From a virus, in IMG/VR virus record IMGVR_UViG_3300023179_000219, positions 1 through 41,193 of that record: a stretch of DNA of 41,193 bases, one strand, 5' to 3'. Under the pieces are notes generated by a model. That model was not told where the DNA came from. It worked only from the letters and a program-made list of their open reading frames with translations, and did no database searches. This document shows, piece after piece, positions 1-6,508 of the stretch. Position 1 is the first letter of the stretch. Each line of letters begins with the position of its first letter. Position numbers and translations under genes: made by a program.

Positions 1-121
1 CTTCCTCGCGCTCCTTAGGAGCAGGCGCAGGTGATCCTCCACCAGATGAGCATGTGCCAAGCAAGTCACAAGGCTTACAAGCTGATAAAGCAAGCAAAGT
101 AATAACTAGAAATTTTCCCAT
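1..121 (-). CDS. Small lipoprotein, C-terminus cut off by window edge
   Basis: Reading leftwards from ATG at 121, the frame stays open to base 1 (40 codons). The start MGKFLVITLLALSAC is a lipoprotein signal peptide: one Lys, a hydrophobic core and an LSAC lipobox, so Cys15 is the likely lipidated residue. The mature part begins KPCDLLGTCSS and becomes rich in Gly, Pro and Ala. A run of six G precedes the ATG and may serve as ribosome binding site. An extended -10 promoter lies 42 bases upstream. A short Pro-rich lipoprotein next to a lysozyme-like gene would suit an outer-membrane spanin, but too little is visible to say so. Confidence 0.7.
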   Translation of the reverse strand, partial: MGKFLVITLLALSACKPCDLLGTCSSGGGSPAPAPKEREE

Positions 122-162
122 AATCCCCCCAATAGCTAGCACAAAAGCTAGCAGTTAGTTAG

Positions 163-171
163 ATTATATCA
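163..171 (-). promoter_or_regulatory. Extended -10 promoter for the leftmost lipoprotein
   Basis: On the minus strand the bases read TGATATAAT, a perfect extended -10 (TGN plus TATAAT). The TGA is also the stop codon of the lysozyme-like gene. No good -35 is present, as expected for an extended -10 promoter. Transcription would begin near 156 and the leader would carry two GCTAGC palindromes (135-140 and 147-152) before the ATG at 121. Confidence 0.5.
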
Positions 172-891
172 CTTACAAGTTGATTCGATATCAGCGAGCA
201 TTTTTTCACACTCCGCTGCAAACTCAAGCTTGCCAGAGCGTGAAGGTCCGAAGTGCCGATTAAGCTTTCTCATAGCAATAAGTGAAAACTCAGTGTGCAT
301 AGCAGGACAGCTCTTACTCTTGGCTTGGTACTTATACCCAGCGCTCGATGGATCACCCCAGTTCTTTAAGTTACCCGCATCAGGAGCGCGAACACCTTCA
401 GAAAACACATCCAATAAACACTCGTCCTTGTAATCAACCAAAGTCTTCATGTACGCGTCAGCATAGGTGGCGTTGTAGGATGTCTGAAACAAGCCTGCTT
501 CAGCTCCATCTTGAGATGAAAAATTCGCACTCATATCGCGCCCACAAAAGTATTTCCCACTTGATTCATACATACCGGCGCTCAGAGCAAGTGTGAAAAG
601 ATCGCGCATAGTCTGCTTGTTGTAGATACTAAGAACATCTTGAATCGTGTCCACACGAGCATGGTTAAAGTGCGCAGTTGTCTCTCCAGGTGTGCAGTAG
701 TGCTTAGCATAAAGAAGTGCCATGCCTTTAATGTATCCAATAGGAGCAGATCCTCTCTCCTTCCATCTGCGGCTCTTGCAGCTTGATGCTTCCACAACAG
801 CAAACACCATATCCCTATCTACTCTAGGTGTGGTGACTGTGGTCTCAAGAGTTGTACATGCGGTTGCTAGCAATAAAAGTAAGCTTTTCAT
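169..891 (-). CDS. Lysozyme/transglycosylase-like lipoprotein
   Basis: This 240-residue protein is taken from the ATG at 891, because the signal peptide MKSLLLLLATAC starts there; its lipobox predicts lipidation at Cys12. The middle holds GMYESSGKY (Glu109) followed by AEAGLFQTS around residue 130. A Glu in an ES-SG-Y context followed by a G-L-F-Q-T/S strand is the layout of lysozyme and lytic transglycosylase folds, so Glu109 is the likely catalytic acid. The mature part has several Cys that could form periplasmic disulfides. The start lies one base beyond the stop of the integrase gene, so both are probably on one transcript. It may be the phage's muralytic enzyme in a membrane-anchored form, or a lysogenic conversion protein. 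The fold call is by motif only. Confidence 0.6.
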   Translation of the reverse strand: MKSLLLLLATACTTLETTVTTPRVDRDMVFAVVEASSCKSRRWKERGSAPIGYIKGMALLYAKHYCTPGETTAHFNHARVDTIQDVLSIYNKQTMRDLFTLALSAGMYESSGKYFCGRDMSANFSSQDGAEAGLFQTSYNATYADAYMKTLVDYKDECLLDVFSEGVRAPDAGNLKNWGDPSSAGYKYQAKSKSCPAMHTEFSLIAMRKLNRHFGPSRSGKLEFAAECEKMLADIESTCK

Positions 892-892
892 G

Positions 893-2047
893 CTAGCCGA
901 TACTAGCAGTAATCTCCTCAATTGCCTTGGCAATGCGTGTCGCAGCCTGCACTCTGCTCTGACTGCTTAGCTTAGCGTAAATCTTCGTGGTCTGACTTGA
1001 GCTGTGGTTAAGAAGCTCTCCGATCTGCCCTACTGCCACACCACTTGAGAGGCCGACAGTGGCAAAAGTCCTTCTTAAGTCCCTCGCCCACAGATCAGGA
1101 GCACCGATCTCTTCTCTTATCTTGCGCCATAGCTTGTGTGGCATGTGAGTATTGAAAATAAGTCCCGTTGTCCTGCGAGGAAGACTCTCGATCATACAAA
1201 GCAGTCGATCAGGGAAAACAACCTCTTCAACTCGACCTGTTGTGGCTGTACTCTTGCCGTTAAACGAAAGCACTCCATATCGCTTACCATCTGCGGCATA
1301 ATGAATCGTTAAATCTTCCCACATCGCTCGCTCAAGTGCGCGAGGACGCGAACCAGTAAACAAAAGCGCCCACAAAAAAGCCACTCCGTTTGGATGGTGC
1401 GGCCATTCTCTTTCAAGAATCACTGCAATCGCACGCATCTCAGTCTCAGTTGCAAAACGCCTTCTAGATCTTTCAGGATAATGTCTCACCACACGACAAG
1501 GGTTTGAGCCAAGTGGCCGTAGCTGCTTTTCTTCTGCCATGTTCAAAAGCTTAGACAACACACTAAGCGATCTATTGGCTGTTGTTGGAGCAGATCGAAG
1601 TCTTGCGTGCCAACTGGTCACATCAGAAACCTGAAGCTGGTTTAACTTAAAGTGCGCAAACGTATCCTTAAGATGCTTCTCCCACAGAAGCTTCACATCA
1701 CGCGAGTAACCAGAGAGATGAAAGCGCTCAGTTGAGTAGTAGTTCTCATGCACCCAATAAAAAAAATCACCTAGCGTCATCTCTTGTCTGCCAAGCTGCC
1801 AATCACCTGAAGGATCTTGCCCGGCTGCTACCAAATCCAAGATGGCCTTAGCGCGTCTTCTCGCATCAGCAAGAGTGATATCACCAAAACGCCCAATCTT
1901 AGGCCGCCTCTGTATGCCAGTTCTGGTACGATAATAGAGCGCAAAAAACTTCTGCCCACTAGATCTCACGCGCAAATGAAGACCTTTAACCACGTTGTCC
2001 CACAAGACATTTCCAGGCATTGCTGCCTCAATTTGATCTAATTTCAT
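893..2047 (-). CDS. int: Tyrosine integrase, P4-like
   Basis: The start at ATG 2047 (MKLDQIEAAMPGN) is preferred to an upstream in-frame codon because the DUF4102-type N-terminal arm-binding domain begins there; this gives 384 residues. A SAM-like core-binding region follows, then the catalytic domain with TGSRPR (Arg), NGKS (Lys), ARDLRRTF (second Arg), LLNHS (His) and KIYAK (Tyr nucleophile). The usual His of the H-x-x-R motif is replaced by Arg, a substitution found in part of the P4-type family. The gene begins 114 bases from a tRNA-Arg 3' fragment, the expected arrangement for an integrase and its attP. It would catalyse integration into, and with a directionality factor excision from, a host tRNA-Arg(UCU) gene. 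Confidence 0.93.
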   Translation of the reverse strand: MKLDQIEAAMPGNVLWDNVVKGLHLRVRSSGQKFFALYYRTRTGIQRRPKIGRFGDITLADARRRAKAILDLVAAGQDPSGDWQLGRQEMTLGDFFYWVHENYYSTERFHLSGYSRDVKLLWEKHLKDTFAHFKLNQLQVSDVTSWHARLRSAPTTANRSLSVLSKLLNMAEEKQLRPLGSNPCRVVRHYPERSRRRFATETEMRAIAVILEREWPHHPNGVAFLWALLFTGSRPRALERAMWEDLTIHYAADGKRYGVLSFNGKSTATTGRVEEVVFPDRLLCMIESLPRRTTGLIFNTHMPHKLWRKIREEIGAPDLWARDLRRTFATVGLSSGVAVGQIGELLNHSSSQTTKIYAKLSSQSRVQAATRIAKAIEEITASIG

Positions 2048-2160
2048 TGAGCACAGGGGTAGCAAGACTACTAGAAACAATGCAATAGGACGGGTTGCTA
2101 TAGGTAAATAAAATAATAACTTAGCAAGTTGTGGTATGTAATAAATACCCCTTTTTTAGC

Positions 2161-2205
2161 TTTCTAATCAGGTGGTCGTAGGTTCGATTCCTGCCGGGCG
2201 CGCCA
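2161..2205 (+). other. attP core: 3' half of tRNA-Arg(UCU)
   Basis: These 45 bases match tRNA positions 32-76: anticodon loop TTTCTAA with anticodon TCT (2163-2165), 3' anticodon stem TCAGG, variable bases TGGTC, T stem GTAGG/CCTGC around TTCGATT, 3' acceptor strand CGGGCGC, discriminator G and encoded CCA. Nothing resembling the 5' half lies upstream, so this is not a working tRNA gene. It lies between the integrase and an HTH gene, and phage genes are present on both sides, so I read it as attP of the free or circularised phage, with the crossover in the anticodon-loop region. On integration it would restore the 3' half of the host tRNA-Arg(UCU) gene. Confidence 0.85.
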
Positions 2206-2211
2206 TTTAAA

Positions 2212-2472
2212 TCAAGTACTTAGAATCTTCCGAGAAAGTCCAGAGTATACGCTGGGTAGCACAGGGGTAGCACGGTGTTCTGACCCAGAGCGCACAAGTT
2301 GAGCAGCCTCCCACTTCTCCACTTCATGGACAGGATAGAGCACGGGGCGACCAGGGATATACCTAGGTCCACTGCCATCAAGCCTCATGGCCGCTAGTCT
2401 GCTTTCGGACTTGCGAAGTCTTTTTGCCAACTCTTTAGCTGTTAGATGGACGTTGAGATAATCGGGTTTCAT
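2212..2472 (-). CDS. Small HTH protein, excisionase candidate
   Basis: This 86-residue protein has an AlpA/MerR-type helix-turn-helix: HLTAKELAKRLRKSESRLAAMRLDGSGPRYI, followed by a beta wing (VLYPVHEVEKWEAAQ). The pattern L-T-x-x-E-L-A-x-x-L-x-x-S is typical of phage excisionases and AlpA-like regulators. The start overlaps the end of the GH114-like gene by four bases (ATGA), and the stop lies seven bases from the tRNA-derived att site. Its position opposite the integrase across attP makes a recombination directionality factor the best guess. It is the last gene of the leftward accessory operon. The C-terminal 25 residues look unstructured. Confidence 0.72.
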   Translation of the reverse strand: MKPDYLNVHLTAKELAKRLRKSESRLAAMRLDGSGPRYIPGRPVLYPVHEVEKWEAAQLVRSGSEHRATPVLPSVYSGLSRKILST

Positions 2473-3158
2473 CTACAAAACTCCTGCTTAGATAAATCCT
2501 TATTGCCGAACACTATGTTCGGATGTTTTTTACATAAAGCATCCGATTTTGCGGTGTACTCAATTGGGAATTGAATTTGAAAAGAAGAATACTTGCCGCA
2601 CTCTTTGTATTTCTCGCACTCTTCAATCACGACAAAATCAAAATAGGGTTTTAGTGATGAGGCTGTTTCGGCTGAGTTTTTAAGGCCGATTTTCATTCCT
2701 CTTGCATGAACTTTCTCGGAAAGAAACTTAACAAAATCGAGTTGGTCATCTTTGGTCAACTTAAAACCTGAATCATTTAAATGGCCATCTACGTTGTCAA
2801 AATCTACTGCATTAAAACCTTTTTCTTTTGCGAGCATAATTCTTTTTAGGATAATTTCACGGAGTTTTTTAGATCGGTAATCAGTCCAAAACTCTTTATC
2901 CCAGCCTTTAATAGGATTGCCGATAATATCAATTGGAAAATCTTTAGCGTCAGGCCGCCAGCGTTCATAAGTTGTTGCAATGTACGCCACGGCAAATTGA
3001 TTCTTGGGAAGCGTCTTCGTATCGAACAGATCCAAGAAAACAACTTCTTTGTTGTAGTTTTTGAAGTAGGAAAATGTCATGTTTGGTTTTAGCTCTGTGG
3101 CTTGGGTTACAGTTGGCACACAGGACGCCAAAGTGAGTGCCAAGTGTAAAGGGTTCAT
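2469..3158 (-). CDS. GH114-like glycoside hydrolase, putative lipoprotein
   Basis: The 229-residue product starts with a short hydrophobic stretch ending in LTLASC, a lipobox, although the usual N-terminal Lys or Arg is missing. The rest resembles the TM-barrel glycoside hydrolase family 114 (endo-alpha-1,4-polygalactosaminidase-like): an N-terminal AVAYIATTYERWR strand, KGFNAVDFDNVDGHL with acidic residues at a strand end, LTKDDQLDFVKFLSEKVHARGMKIGLKN, and YFDFVVIEECEKYKEC. These segments match the family's F-D-G-V-x-x-D-N-V-D and G-L-x-x-G-L-K-N signatures. It sits among small hypothetical genes rather than virion genes, so it may act on a host surface polysaccharide as a lysogenic or early trait. 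The substrate is unknown. Confidence 0.7.
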   Translation of the reverse strand: MNPLHLALTLASCVPTVTQATELKPNMTFSYFKNYNKEVVFLDLFDTKTLPKNQFAVAYIATTYERWRPDAKDFPIDIIGNPIKGWDKEFWTDYRSKKLREIILKRIMLAKEKGFNAVDFDNVDGHLNDSGFKLTKDDQLDFVKFLSEKVHARGMKIGLKNSAETASSLKPYFDFVVIEECEKYKECGKYSSFQIQFPIEYTAKSDALCKKHPNIVFGNKDLSKQEFCR

Positions 3159-3490
3159 TTAGATTCACTCTTTGCGAGAAGCAATTCTTTATGAAGTTTG
3201 TAGTAACTTTCATAGCGCCTGAGTTCTTCTATCGTTGCCTTGGCTTCTGCCATATATTCTCGAAATGCTCCTTTGACAGTCTCAATTTCAGTAAGGCGCT
3301 CGGCTAACATAGGACAACTTTCTAAGGCTTTAAGTATTGCCTCTGAAATTGTCTTTGGTCCCATCTCTCCTTTAATTAAAAATCTTGTGGAAAGTCTAAA
3401 GCTATATTCATCCATAACTGGCGTGGGAAACTCATCTAATTGCCAATTACTTCCTAAAAAATCTTGGACATTCTTAATAGATAGGTTCAT
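3155..3490 (-). CDS. Hypothetical protein, 111 residues
   Basis: I do not recognise this protein. It is 111 residues, starts MNLSIKNVQDFLGSNWQLDEFPTPV and ends in a long charged helix (ETVKGAFREYMAEAKATIEELRRYESYYKLHKELLLAKSESK) likely to form a coiled coil. There is no signal peptide or membrane segment. It overlaps the GH114-like gene and the upstream gene by four bases each (ATGA), so it is translated within the same operon. The ribosome binding site is GGTAGG just before the ATG. Confidence 0.75.
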   Translation of the reverse strand: MNLSIKNVQDFLGSNWQLDEFPTPVMDEYSFRLSTRFLIKGEMGPKTISEAILKALESCPMLAERLTEIETVKGAFREYMAEAKATIEELRRYESYYKLHKELLLAKSESK

Positions 3491-3939
3491 TTCCTACCCC
3501 AAGCCCATCGTGCCCCGCGTTTAAATGTTTCCATTGTTTCAGTGTTACATAGGTCGTCTGCTTGTGCCGCATCCTCCAATTCTTTCTCGTCGAGCTTGGG
3601 GGTATTGGACGTAATGGCTACCAATGGCTCATGCTTAGCCTTAAGCCTGTCGTAATCGGCTTGCCATTGTTCGGCGAGTTTTTTATATGAATCTCTCTCT
3701 TGCTCCAATAAAAATTCGTATGGTTCTTCTTCATAGTTTTGTAAGTTGCTGTATGGGTCTTCACTCGGCCCCGAAGAGAGGGCTTCTTCAAACTTCTCTG
3801 AATAACCGTAAACAAAACCTTCAACCCAAGATTCCTCAGAATTAGAAGGAATTGCATCGGGCATCTTGGCTTTGGCAAGTTTCTCTAAAGTTATTACTAG
3901 GGCTCTGCCAGCTTCGTCTGTAGATTTAGGTTCTTTCAT
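3487..3939 (-). CDS. Hypothetical acidic protein, 150 residues
   Basis: Unrecognised acidic protein. The second ATG, at 3939, is preferred over the one at 3945 because AAAGG touches the first ATG but lies six bases before the second. The protein starts MKEPKSTDEAGRALVITLEKLAKAK, has an aromatic stretch (WVEGFVYGYSEKFEEAL), a predicted coiled coil (EFLLEQERDSYKKLAEQWQADYDRLKAKHE) and ends FKRGARWAWGRK, a tail seen in several small phage proteins. No domain with a known activity is visible. It overlaps the next gene by four bases. Confidence 0.72.
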   Translation of the reverse strand: MKEPKSTDEAGRALVITLEKLAKAKMPDAIPSNSEESWVEGFVYGYSEKFEEALSSGPSEDPYSNLQNYEEEPYEFLLEQERDSYKKLAEQWQADYDRLKAKHEPLVAITSNTPKLDEKELEDAAQADDLCNTETMETFKRGARWAWGRK

Positions 3940-3941
3940 GC

Positions 3942-4199
3942 TCATCCTTTGCGCGTTGGGGGTTGTTTTTTAGTTTTTTGCAATACGATTATTTTTTTCA
4001 CCCATGCTTTAGGAATGGCTGTAATATTTAAAACTGAATCCGACGAAACTCCTTGTGCTAACACAATTTCGGTTTTGTTGTTTATTATTTCAAAGCCAAC
4101 AGTCGCTACAGAAACGGGTTTTTCTGTTTTAGCGTATTCGATTGTGCCCCAACCGCCGCGAGTACAAGCGTCTATCCAATCGACTTTAAGTATTCGCAT
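3942..4199 (-). CDS. Hypothetical protein, 85 residues
   Basis: Unrecognised. I choose ATG 4199 (MRILKVDWIDACTRGGWGTIEYAK) because it follows GGAAAAGG and because the longer reading would add 13 residues inside the upstream gene. The protein looks like a small beta-rich domain: a WIDA/T-xGGW motif, then strands VSVATVGFEIINNKTEIVLAQGV, ending in a basic tail (KTKKQPPTRKG). Small proteins of this pattern occur in early regions of many phages, with no known function. It overlaps the upstream gene by 14 bases. Confidence 0.7.
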   Translation of the reverse strand: MRILKVDWIDACTRGGWGTIEYAKTEKPVSVATVGFEIINNKTEIVLAQGVSSDSVLNITAIPKAWVKKIIVLQKTKKQPPTRKG

Positions 4200-4524
4200 T
4201 ACCTTTTCCAATCCGCTCGATTTGGGCGAGGGCTTCACGTGCTTTTGCGCCTGCTACTTTAAACCAATGACCCTCTCCACCCCTAAGACGAGATAGGTCT
4301 AGCATTGAAATCTTATTGGCAATATCCGGTTCCATTCCTTTAAAATGTTTTTCGTAGAGTGTTTTTCGATGCCAGTTTTCTTCATTTGCATAAAACTCAA
4401 GCGTCTTCCCTTGAATTTCGATAATAGAAAGGAGTTTTAGACAGAACTCAGGCGTGAAAGTATCTTGAAATTCAAATCCAAAATTAGCTTTCTCGCATAG
4501 GGCTTTGAGGTGTTGCAGATTCAC
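4186..4524 (-). CDS. Hypothetical protein, 112 residues
   Basis: Unrecognised, 112 residues. The start codon is GTG in the sequence GTGA, overlapping the stop of the upstream gene. It has a hydrophobic helical N-terminal half (FTPEFCLKLLSIIEIQGKTLEFYA) and a basic C-terminal half with RLRGGEGHWFKVAGAKAREALAQIERI. The FTPE-x5-L-L x-I pattern and following helices suggest a compact all-helical protein. No membrane segment. Part of the leftward accessory operon. Confidence 0.7.
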   Translation of the reverse strand: MNLQHLKALCEKANFGFEFQDTFTPEFCLKLLSIIEIQGKTLEFYANEENWHRKTLYEKHFKGMEPDIANKISMLDLSRLRGGEGHWFKVAGAKAREALAQIERIGKGNANT

Positions 4525-4988
4525 GGCTCACCAAATCTTTCTATGTATTCTTCCTGTAATTTTCGCCAAAGGGTGTTTTCAGGCGGTTCGCCAACAGTGC
4601 TAAAAATTTCGTCTGCCCAGTCGTCGGATCTTAAAGAAGATCCATCGTAATAGCAGGTTTTTCCATCTAAATGTTGGCATGGTCCCATAGGTTCATGTCC
4701 TTCAAATTGAGGTTCTAACGCATGATACCCAACATCCATGCCGTTCATTCTGCCAACTTCATGTCTAGACATCTTTGACCAACTAGAAAAATCTACGCTT
4801 GGTAAATAACAATTAAAGGTGCAGGCAAATTGAACTGCTCCCTTGTCGCCTTTTAATAAAAACCAAATATCTAAACCATGAACCCCATAGTTTTGCTTTG
4901 TATCTGCGTGTCTTCTGTCAAACGGAAGCCTTACGTCTACACTCTTTTTTAGTTTTGGACTTATTTCAAACATTTTTATTTTATTCAT
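4521..4988 (-). CDS. Hypothetical protein, 155 residues
   Basis: 155 residues, start ATG 4988 overlapping the upstream gene's end by eight bases. The body reads DVRLPFDRRHADTKQNYGVHGLDIWFLLKGDKGAVQFACTFNCYLP, then GMDVGYHALEPQFEGHEPMGPCQHLDGKTCYYDGSSLRSDDWADEIFSTVGEPPENTLWRKLQEEY. Cys and His residues (HxxxHxxx, GPCQHLDGKTCYYDGSSL) could bind a metal. I recall similar conserved proteins of unknown function in phages and plasmids with the YYDGSSL-type motif, but can give no activity. Confidence 0.72.
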   Translation of the reverse strand: MNKIKMFEISPKLKKSVDVRLPFDRRHADTKQNYGVHGLDIWFLLKGDKGAVQFACTFNCYLPSVDFSSWSKMSRHEVGRMNGMDVGYHALEPQFEGHEPMGPCQHLDGKTCYYDGSSLRSDDWADEIFSTVGEPPENTLWRKLQEEYIERFGEP

Positions 4989-5352
4989 CGTCGCCTTTCA
5001 GAAGGGCTCGAATCTCATCGGTGACGTCTTTCCATCCGTCACGGAAGTTCACGCACGGAACCTTGTAGCTATAGGCAAGGATTTGCGTGTTGGTGTCTAA
5101 CCAAATCCGCATCTTAGGCTTAGGCTTGGTCGGGTCTTCGCAGAAACTCCACACACACGTGTCAGCACCGTGGAGCAGCGTGAACCCGTTGTTGTTTACT
5201 CCAACAGCATACCCATTACACACCGGGTTCTTGCCCATACAGTAGAAGTATTGAGTCCCGTATCTAGAGTCTATGAAGGTAGCCCAAAACGGTTTCTCGC
5301 CGTTCTCTTGCCAGAGTTGCGCAAGCGTCTTCAGTCCACTAACCGAGCTCAC
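4981..5352 (-). CDS. Hypothetical protein, 123 residues
   Basis: Unrecognised, 123 residues, GTG start. Central part: WATFIDSRYGTQYFYCMGKNPVCNGYAVGVNNNGFTLLHGADTCVW, a probable beta-sheet domain with four Cys, then WLDTNTQILAYSYKVPCVNFRDGWKDVTDEIRALLKGDDE. No signal peptide. It overlaps its neighbours by a few bases on both sides, so it belongs to the operon. From here to 6278 the genes look more GC-rich than 2469-4988, which suggests a mosaic join near 5000. Confidence 0.7.
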   Translation of the reverse strand: MSSVSGLKTLAQLWQENGEKPFWATFIDSRYGTQYFYCMGKNPVCNGYAVGVNNNGFTLLHGADTCVWSFCEDPTKPKPKMRIWLDTNTQILAYSYKVPCVNFRDGWKDVTDEIRALLKGDDE

Positions 5353-5498
5353 TCAAACACCTCAACCTCTTCTGTCTCATCTGCTAGCTCTTGGAGTAGC
5401 TCGATCACAACATCACGCGTAGCCTCGGGTGGTAGGCGCGCCATGATCTCATCGATGAGTCCTTGTACTGTTGCCAAGTGTAGTTCTATGTCTGTCAT
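5349..5498 (-). CDS. Small acidic hypothetical protein, 49 residues
   Basis: Start taken as ATG 5498 (MTDIELHLATVQGLIDEIMARLPPEATRD), preceded by AAGGAT at normal distance; the in-frame codon 51 bases upstream would lie inside the preceding gene. The product is 49 residues, helical and very acidic at its end (ADETEEVEVFE). No family recognised. Small acidic early proteins of phages often act as inhibitors or DNA mimics, but nothing here proves that. Confidence 0.6.
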   Translation of the reverse strand: MTDIELHLATVQGLIDEIMARLPPEATRDVVIELLQELADETEEVEVFE

Positions 5499-5502
5499 AT
5501 CC

Positions 5503-5760
5503 TTATGATCTCCCCCTGAGCTCTGATAGCTCTTGTTCGTAGTCTTCAAGTAGCAGCAACAGCCTGAGTACCACAGAGGGACATGCCATGTGGTTGAAGG
5601 CTTGTAGCGCTAGGTACAATGCATGGCCTGTGCCATCTGTGGAACCCTTCTGCGCATCTGTGTAGTTGTTGATCAGCTCGTACAAGCTGTTGCGCGTATG
5701 AGCCATGGGCATGTTGATGTTCACCCGCTGGCAGGCTGGCTGCTCATCAGAGGTATACAT
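5503..5760 (-). CDS. Hypothetical protein, 85 residues
   Basis: Unrecognised, 85 residues from ATG 5760, overlapping the upstream gene by 14 bases. It contains RNSLYELINNYTDAQKGSTDGTGHALYLALQAFNHMACPSVVLRLLLLLEDYEQELSEL, which predicts two or three helices. The Leu-rich stretch is too amphipathic to be a clear membrane segment. Member of the leftward operon. Confidence 0.65.
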   Translation of the reverse strand: MYTSDEQPACQRVNINMPMAHTRNSLYELINNYTDAQKGSTDGTGHALYLALQAFNHMACPSVVLRLLLLLEDYEQELSELRGRS

Positions 5761-6097
5761 AGCCTAAGTCCCTTGCGTTACGACGTAGCCATAACACCCT
5801 GTCGTACTTATACGGTGGCCAGTTATCAGGCATCATCATCGCCTTGGCATCCTCTACAGTAGGCAGGATGCTGATGTTGGCTATGGGTAGCCCCTGTTCC
5901 ACTAGGTACAAGTTGAAGTCCCGCAGTAGATACGGGAACAGCGTCATAAAGCGTGAGGTGACAAAGATCATGTAACGAGGTGGCTCGATCTGTGTGCGCT
6001 TCATGATACACATCACACGCGCTAGCTCTGCGAATAAGGGTGTGTAGGGGCTATACGATGATATTGCTGGCTGGTTGATTTGCGTCTGCGGGAACAT
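5747..6097 (-). CDS. Hypothetical protein, 116 residues
   Basis: 116 residues. ATG 6097 is supported by GAGGAGG nine bases upstream. It overlaps the first operon gene by 47 bases. The core reads RYMIFVTSRFMTLFPYLLRDFNLYLVEQGLPIANISILPTVEDAKAMMMPDNWPPYKYDRVLWLRRNARDLGYVY, which looks like an alternating alpha/beta domain. No motif of known activity is seen. Confidence 0.65.
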   Translation of the reverse strand: MFPQTQINQPAISSYSPYTPLFAELARVMCIMKRTQIEPPRYMIFVTSRFMTLFPYLLRDFNLYLVEQGLPIANISILPTVEDAKAMMMPDNWPPYKYDRVLWLRRNARDLGYVYL

Positions 6098-6278
6098 CTT
6101 TTGCCGCCTCCTCTAGGTATTGGGGGAGTATCGCTTGCAGATTAAGCTCGGGATGCTTCTTATCAAGAAGCTCGAAGGCCCAAGCTGCGCCTGCTAAGAA
6201 GGCGCCTCGTTTTTCTACTTCTGCTTTTTGGAGTAGGCGCACTGTTGTTTGGGATTGAAATCTGTCTTTGTAATTCAT
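6051..6278 (-). CDS. Hypothetical protein, 75 residues; probable leaderless start
   Basis: First gene of the leftward accessory operon. I place the start at ATG 6278 (MNYKDRFQSQTTVRLLQKAEVEKRGAFLAGAAWAFELLDKK). A promoter (TTGACA, 17-base spacer, TACGAC) ends eight bases upstream, so transcription should start at or next to the A of the ATG. The absence of any Shine-Dalgarno sequence fits a leaderless mRNA. An in-frame ATG at 6350 lies upstream of that promoter. The protein is helical with an Ala-rich segment (FLAGAAWAFELL) and has no recognised family. Confidence 0.6.
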   Translation of the reverse strand: MNYKDRFQSQTTVRLLQKAEVEKRGAFLAGAAWAFELLDKKHPELNLQAILPQYLEEAAKDVPADANQPASNIIV

Positions 6279-6285
6279 TTTCAAG

Positions 6286-6314
6286 GTCGTAAGTTGTGCT
6301 AGCTTGAGTGTCAA
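6286..6314 (-). promoter_or_regulatory. Promoter of the leftward accessory operon
   Basis: Minus-strand -35 TTGACA (6309-6314, perfect consensus), 17-base spacer, -10 TACGAC (6286-6291, weak). The spacer contains the palindrome GCTAGC at 6298-6303, well placed for a repressor or activator. Transcription would start near 6279 and read all genes down to 2212. Confidence 0.5.
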
Positions 6315-6466
6315 TAGATTGCCAGGGTGTGTTATGGGATTTGCTAGCATGTGGATGGGGTGGACATACCAGTACTGGTAAAGCTAGACCCCCACCCCCC
6401 CATAGTCGAACTAACTGTGCTCGGCCTTAACTAAACCTTAACAATCAGCGCAAATAGTTGATATCA

Positions 6467-6496
6467 TTGATGAATGCGTTCGCTTGTGGCTATACT
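6467..6496 (+). promoter_or_regulatory. Possible rightward early promoter
   Basis: TTGATG at 6467-6472, an 18-base spacer and TATACT at 6491-6496 (five of six consensus bases). Transcription would start near 6503 and run towards the genes at 6947 onward, leaving a leader of about 440 bases. Alternative AT-rich -10 boxes (for example TATAAG at 6578-6583 with TTGAAT at 6557-6562) are also present, so the exact start is uncertain. Confidence 0.35.
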
Positions 6497-6508
6497 TGAA
6501 TCCGTTAA

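Noticed and set aside
130-160. Terminator formed by the two GCTAGC copies
   Set aside because: Each copy is itself palindromic, the possible hairpin has only six pairs and no T-run follows on the minus strand.
2161-2205. Functional tRNA gene
   Set aside because: The 5' half (acceptor 5' strand, D arm and 5' anticodon stem) is absent, so only an attachment-site remnant is present.
893-2205. Right end of an integrated prophage with host DNA to the right
   Set aside because: The sequence right of the att core carries phage replication, capsid and packaging genes, so a free or circular phage form explains the layout better.
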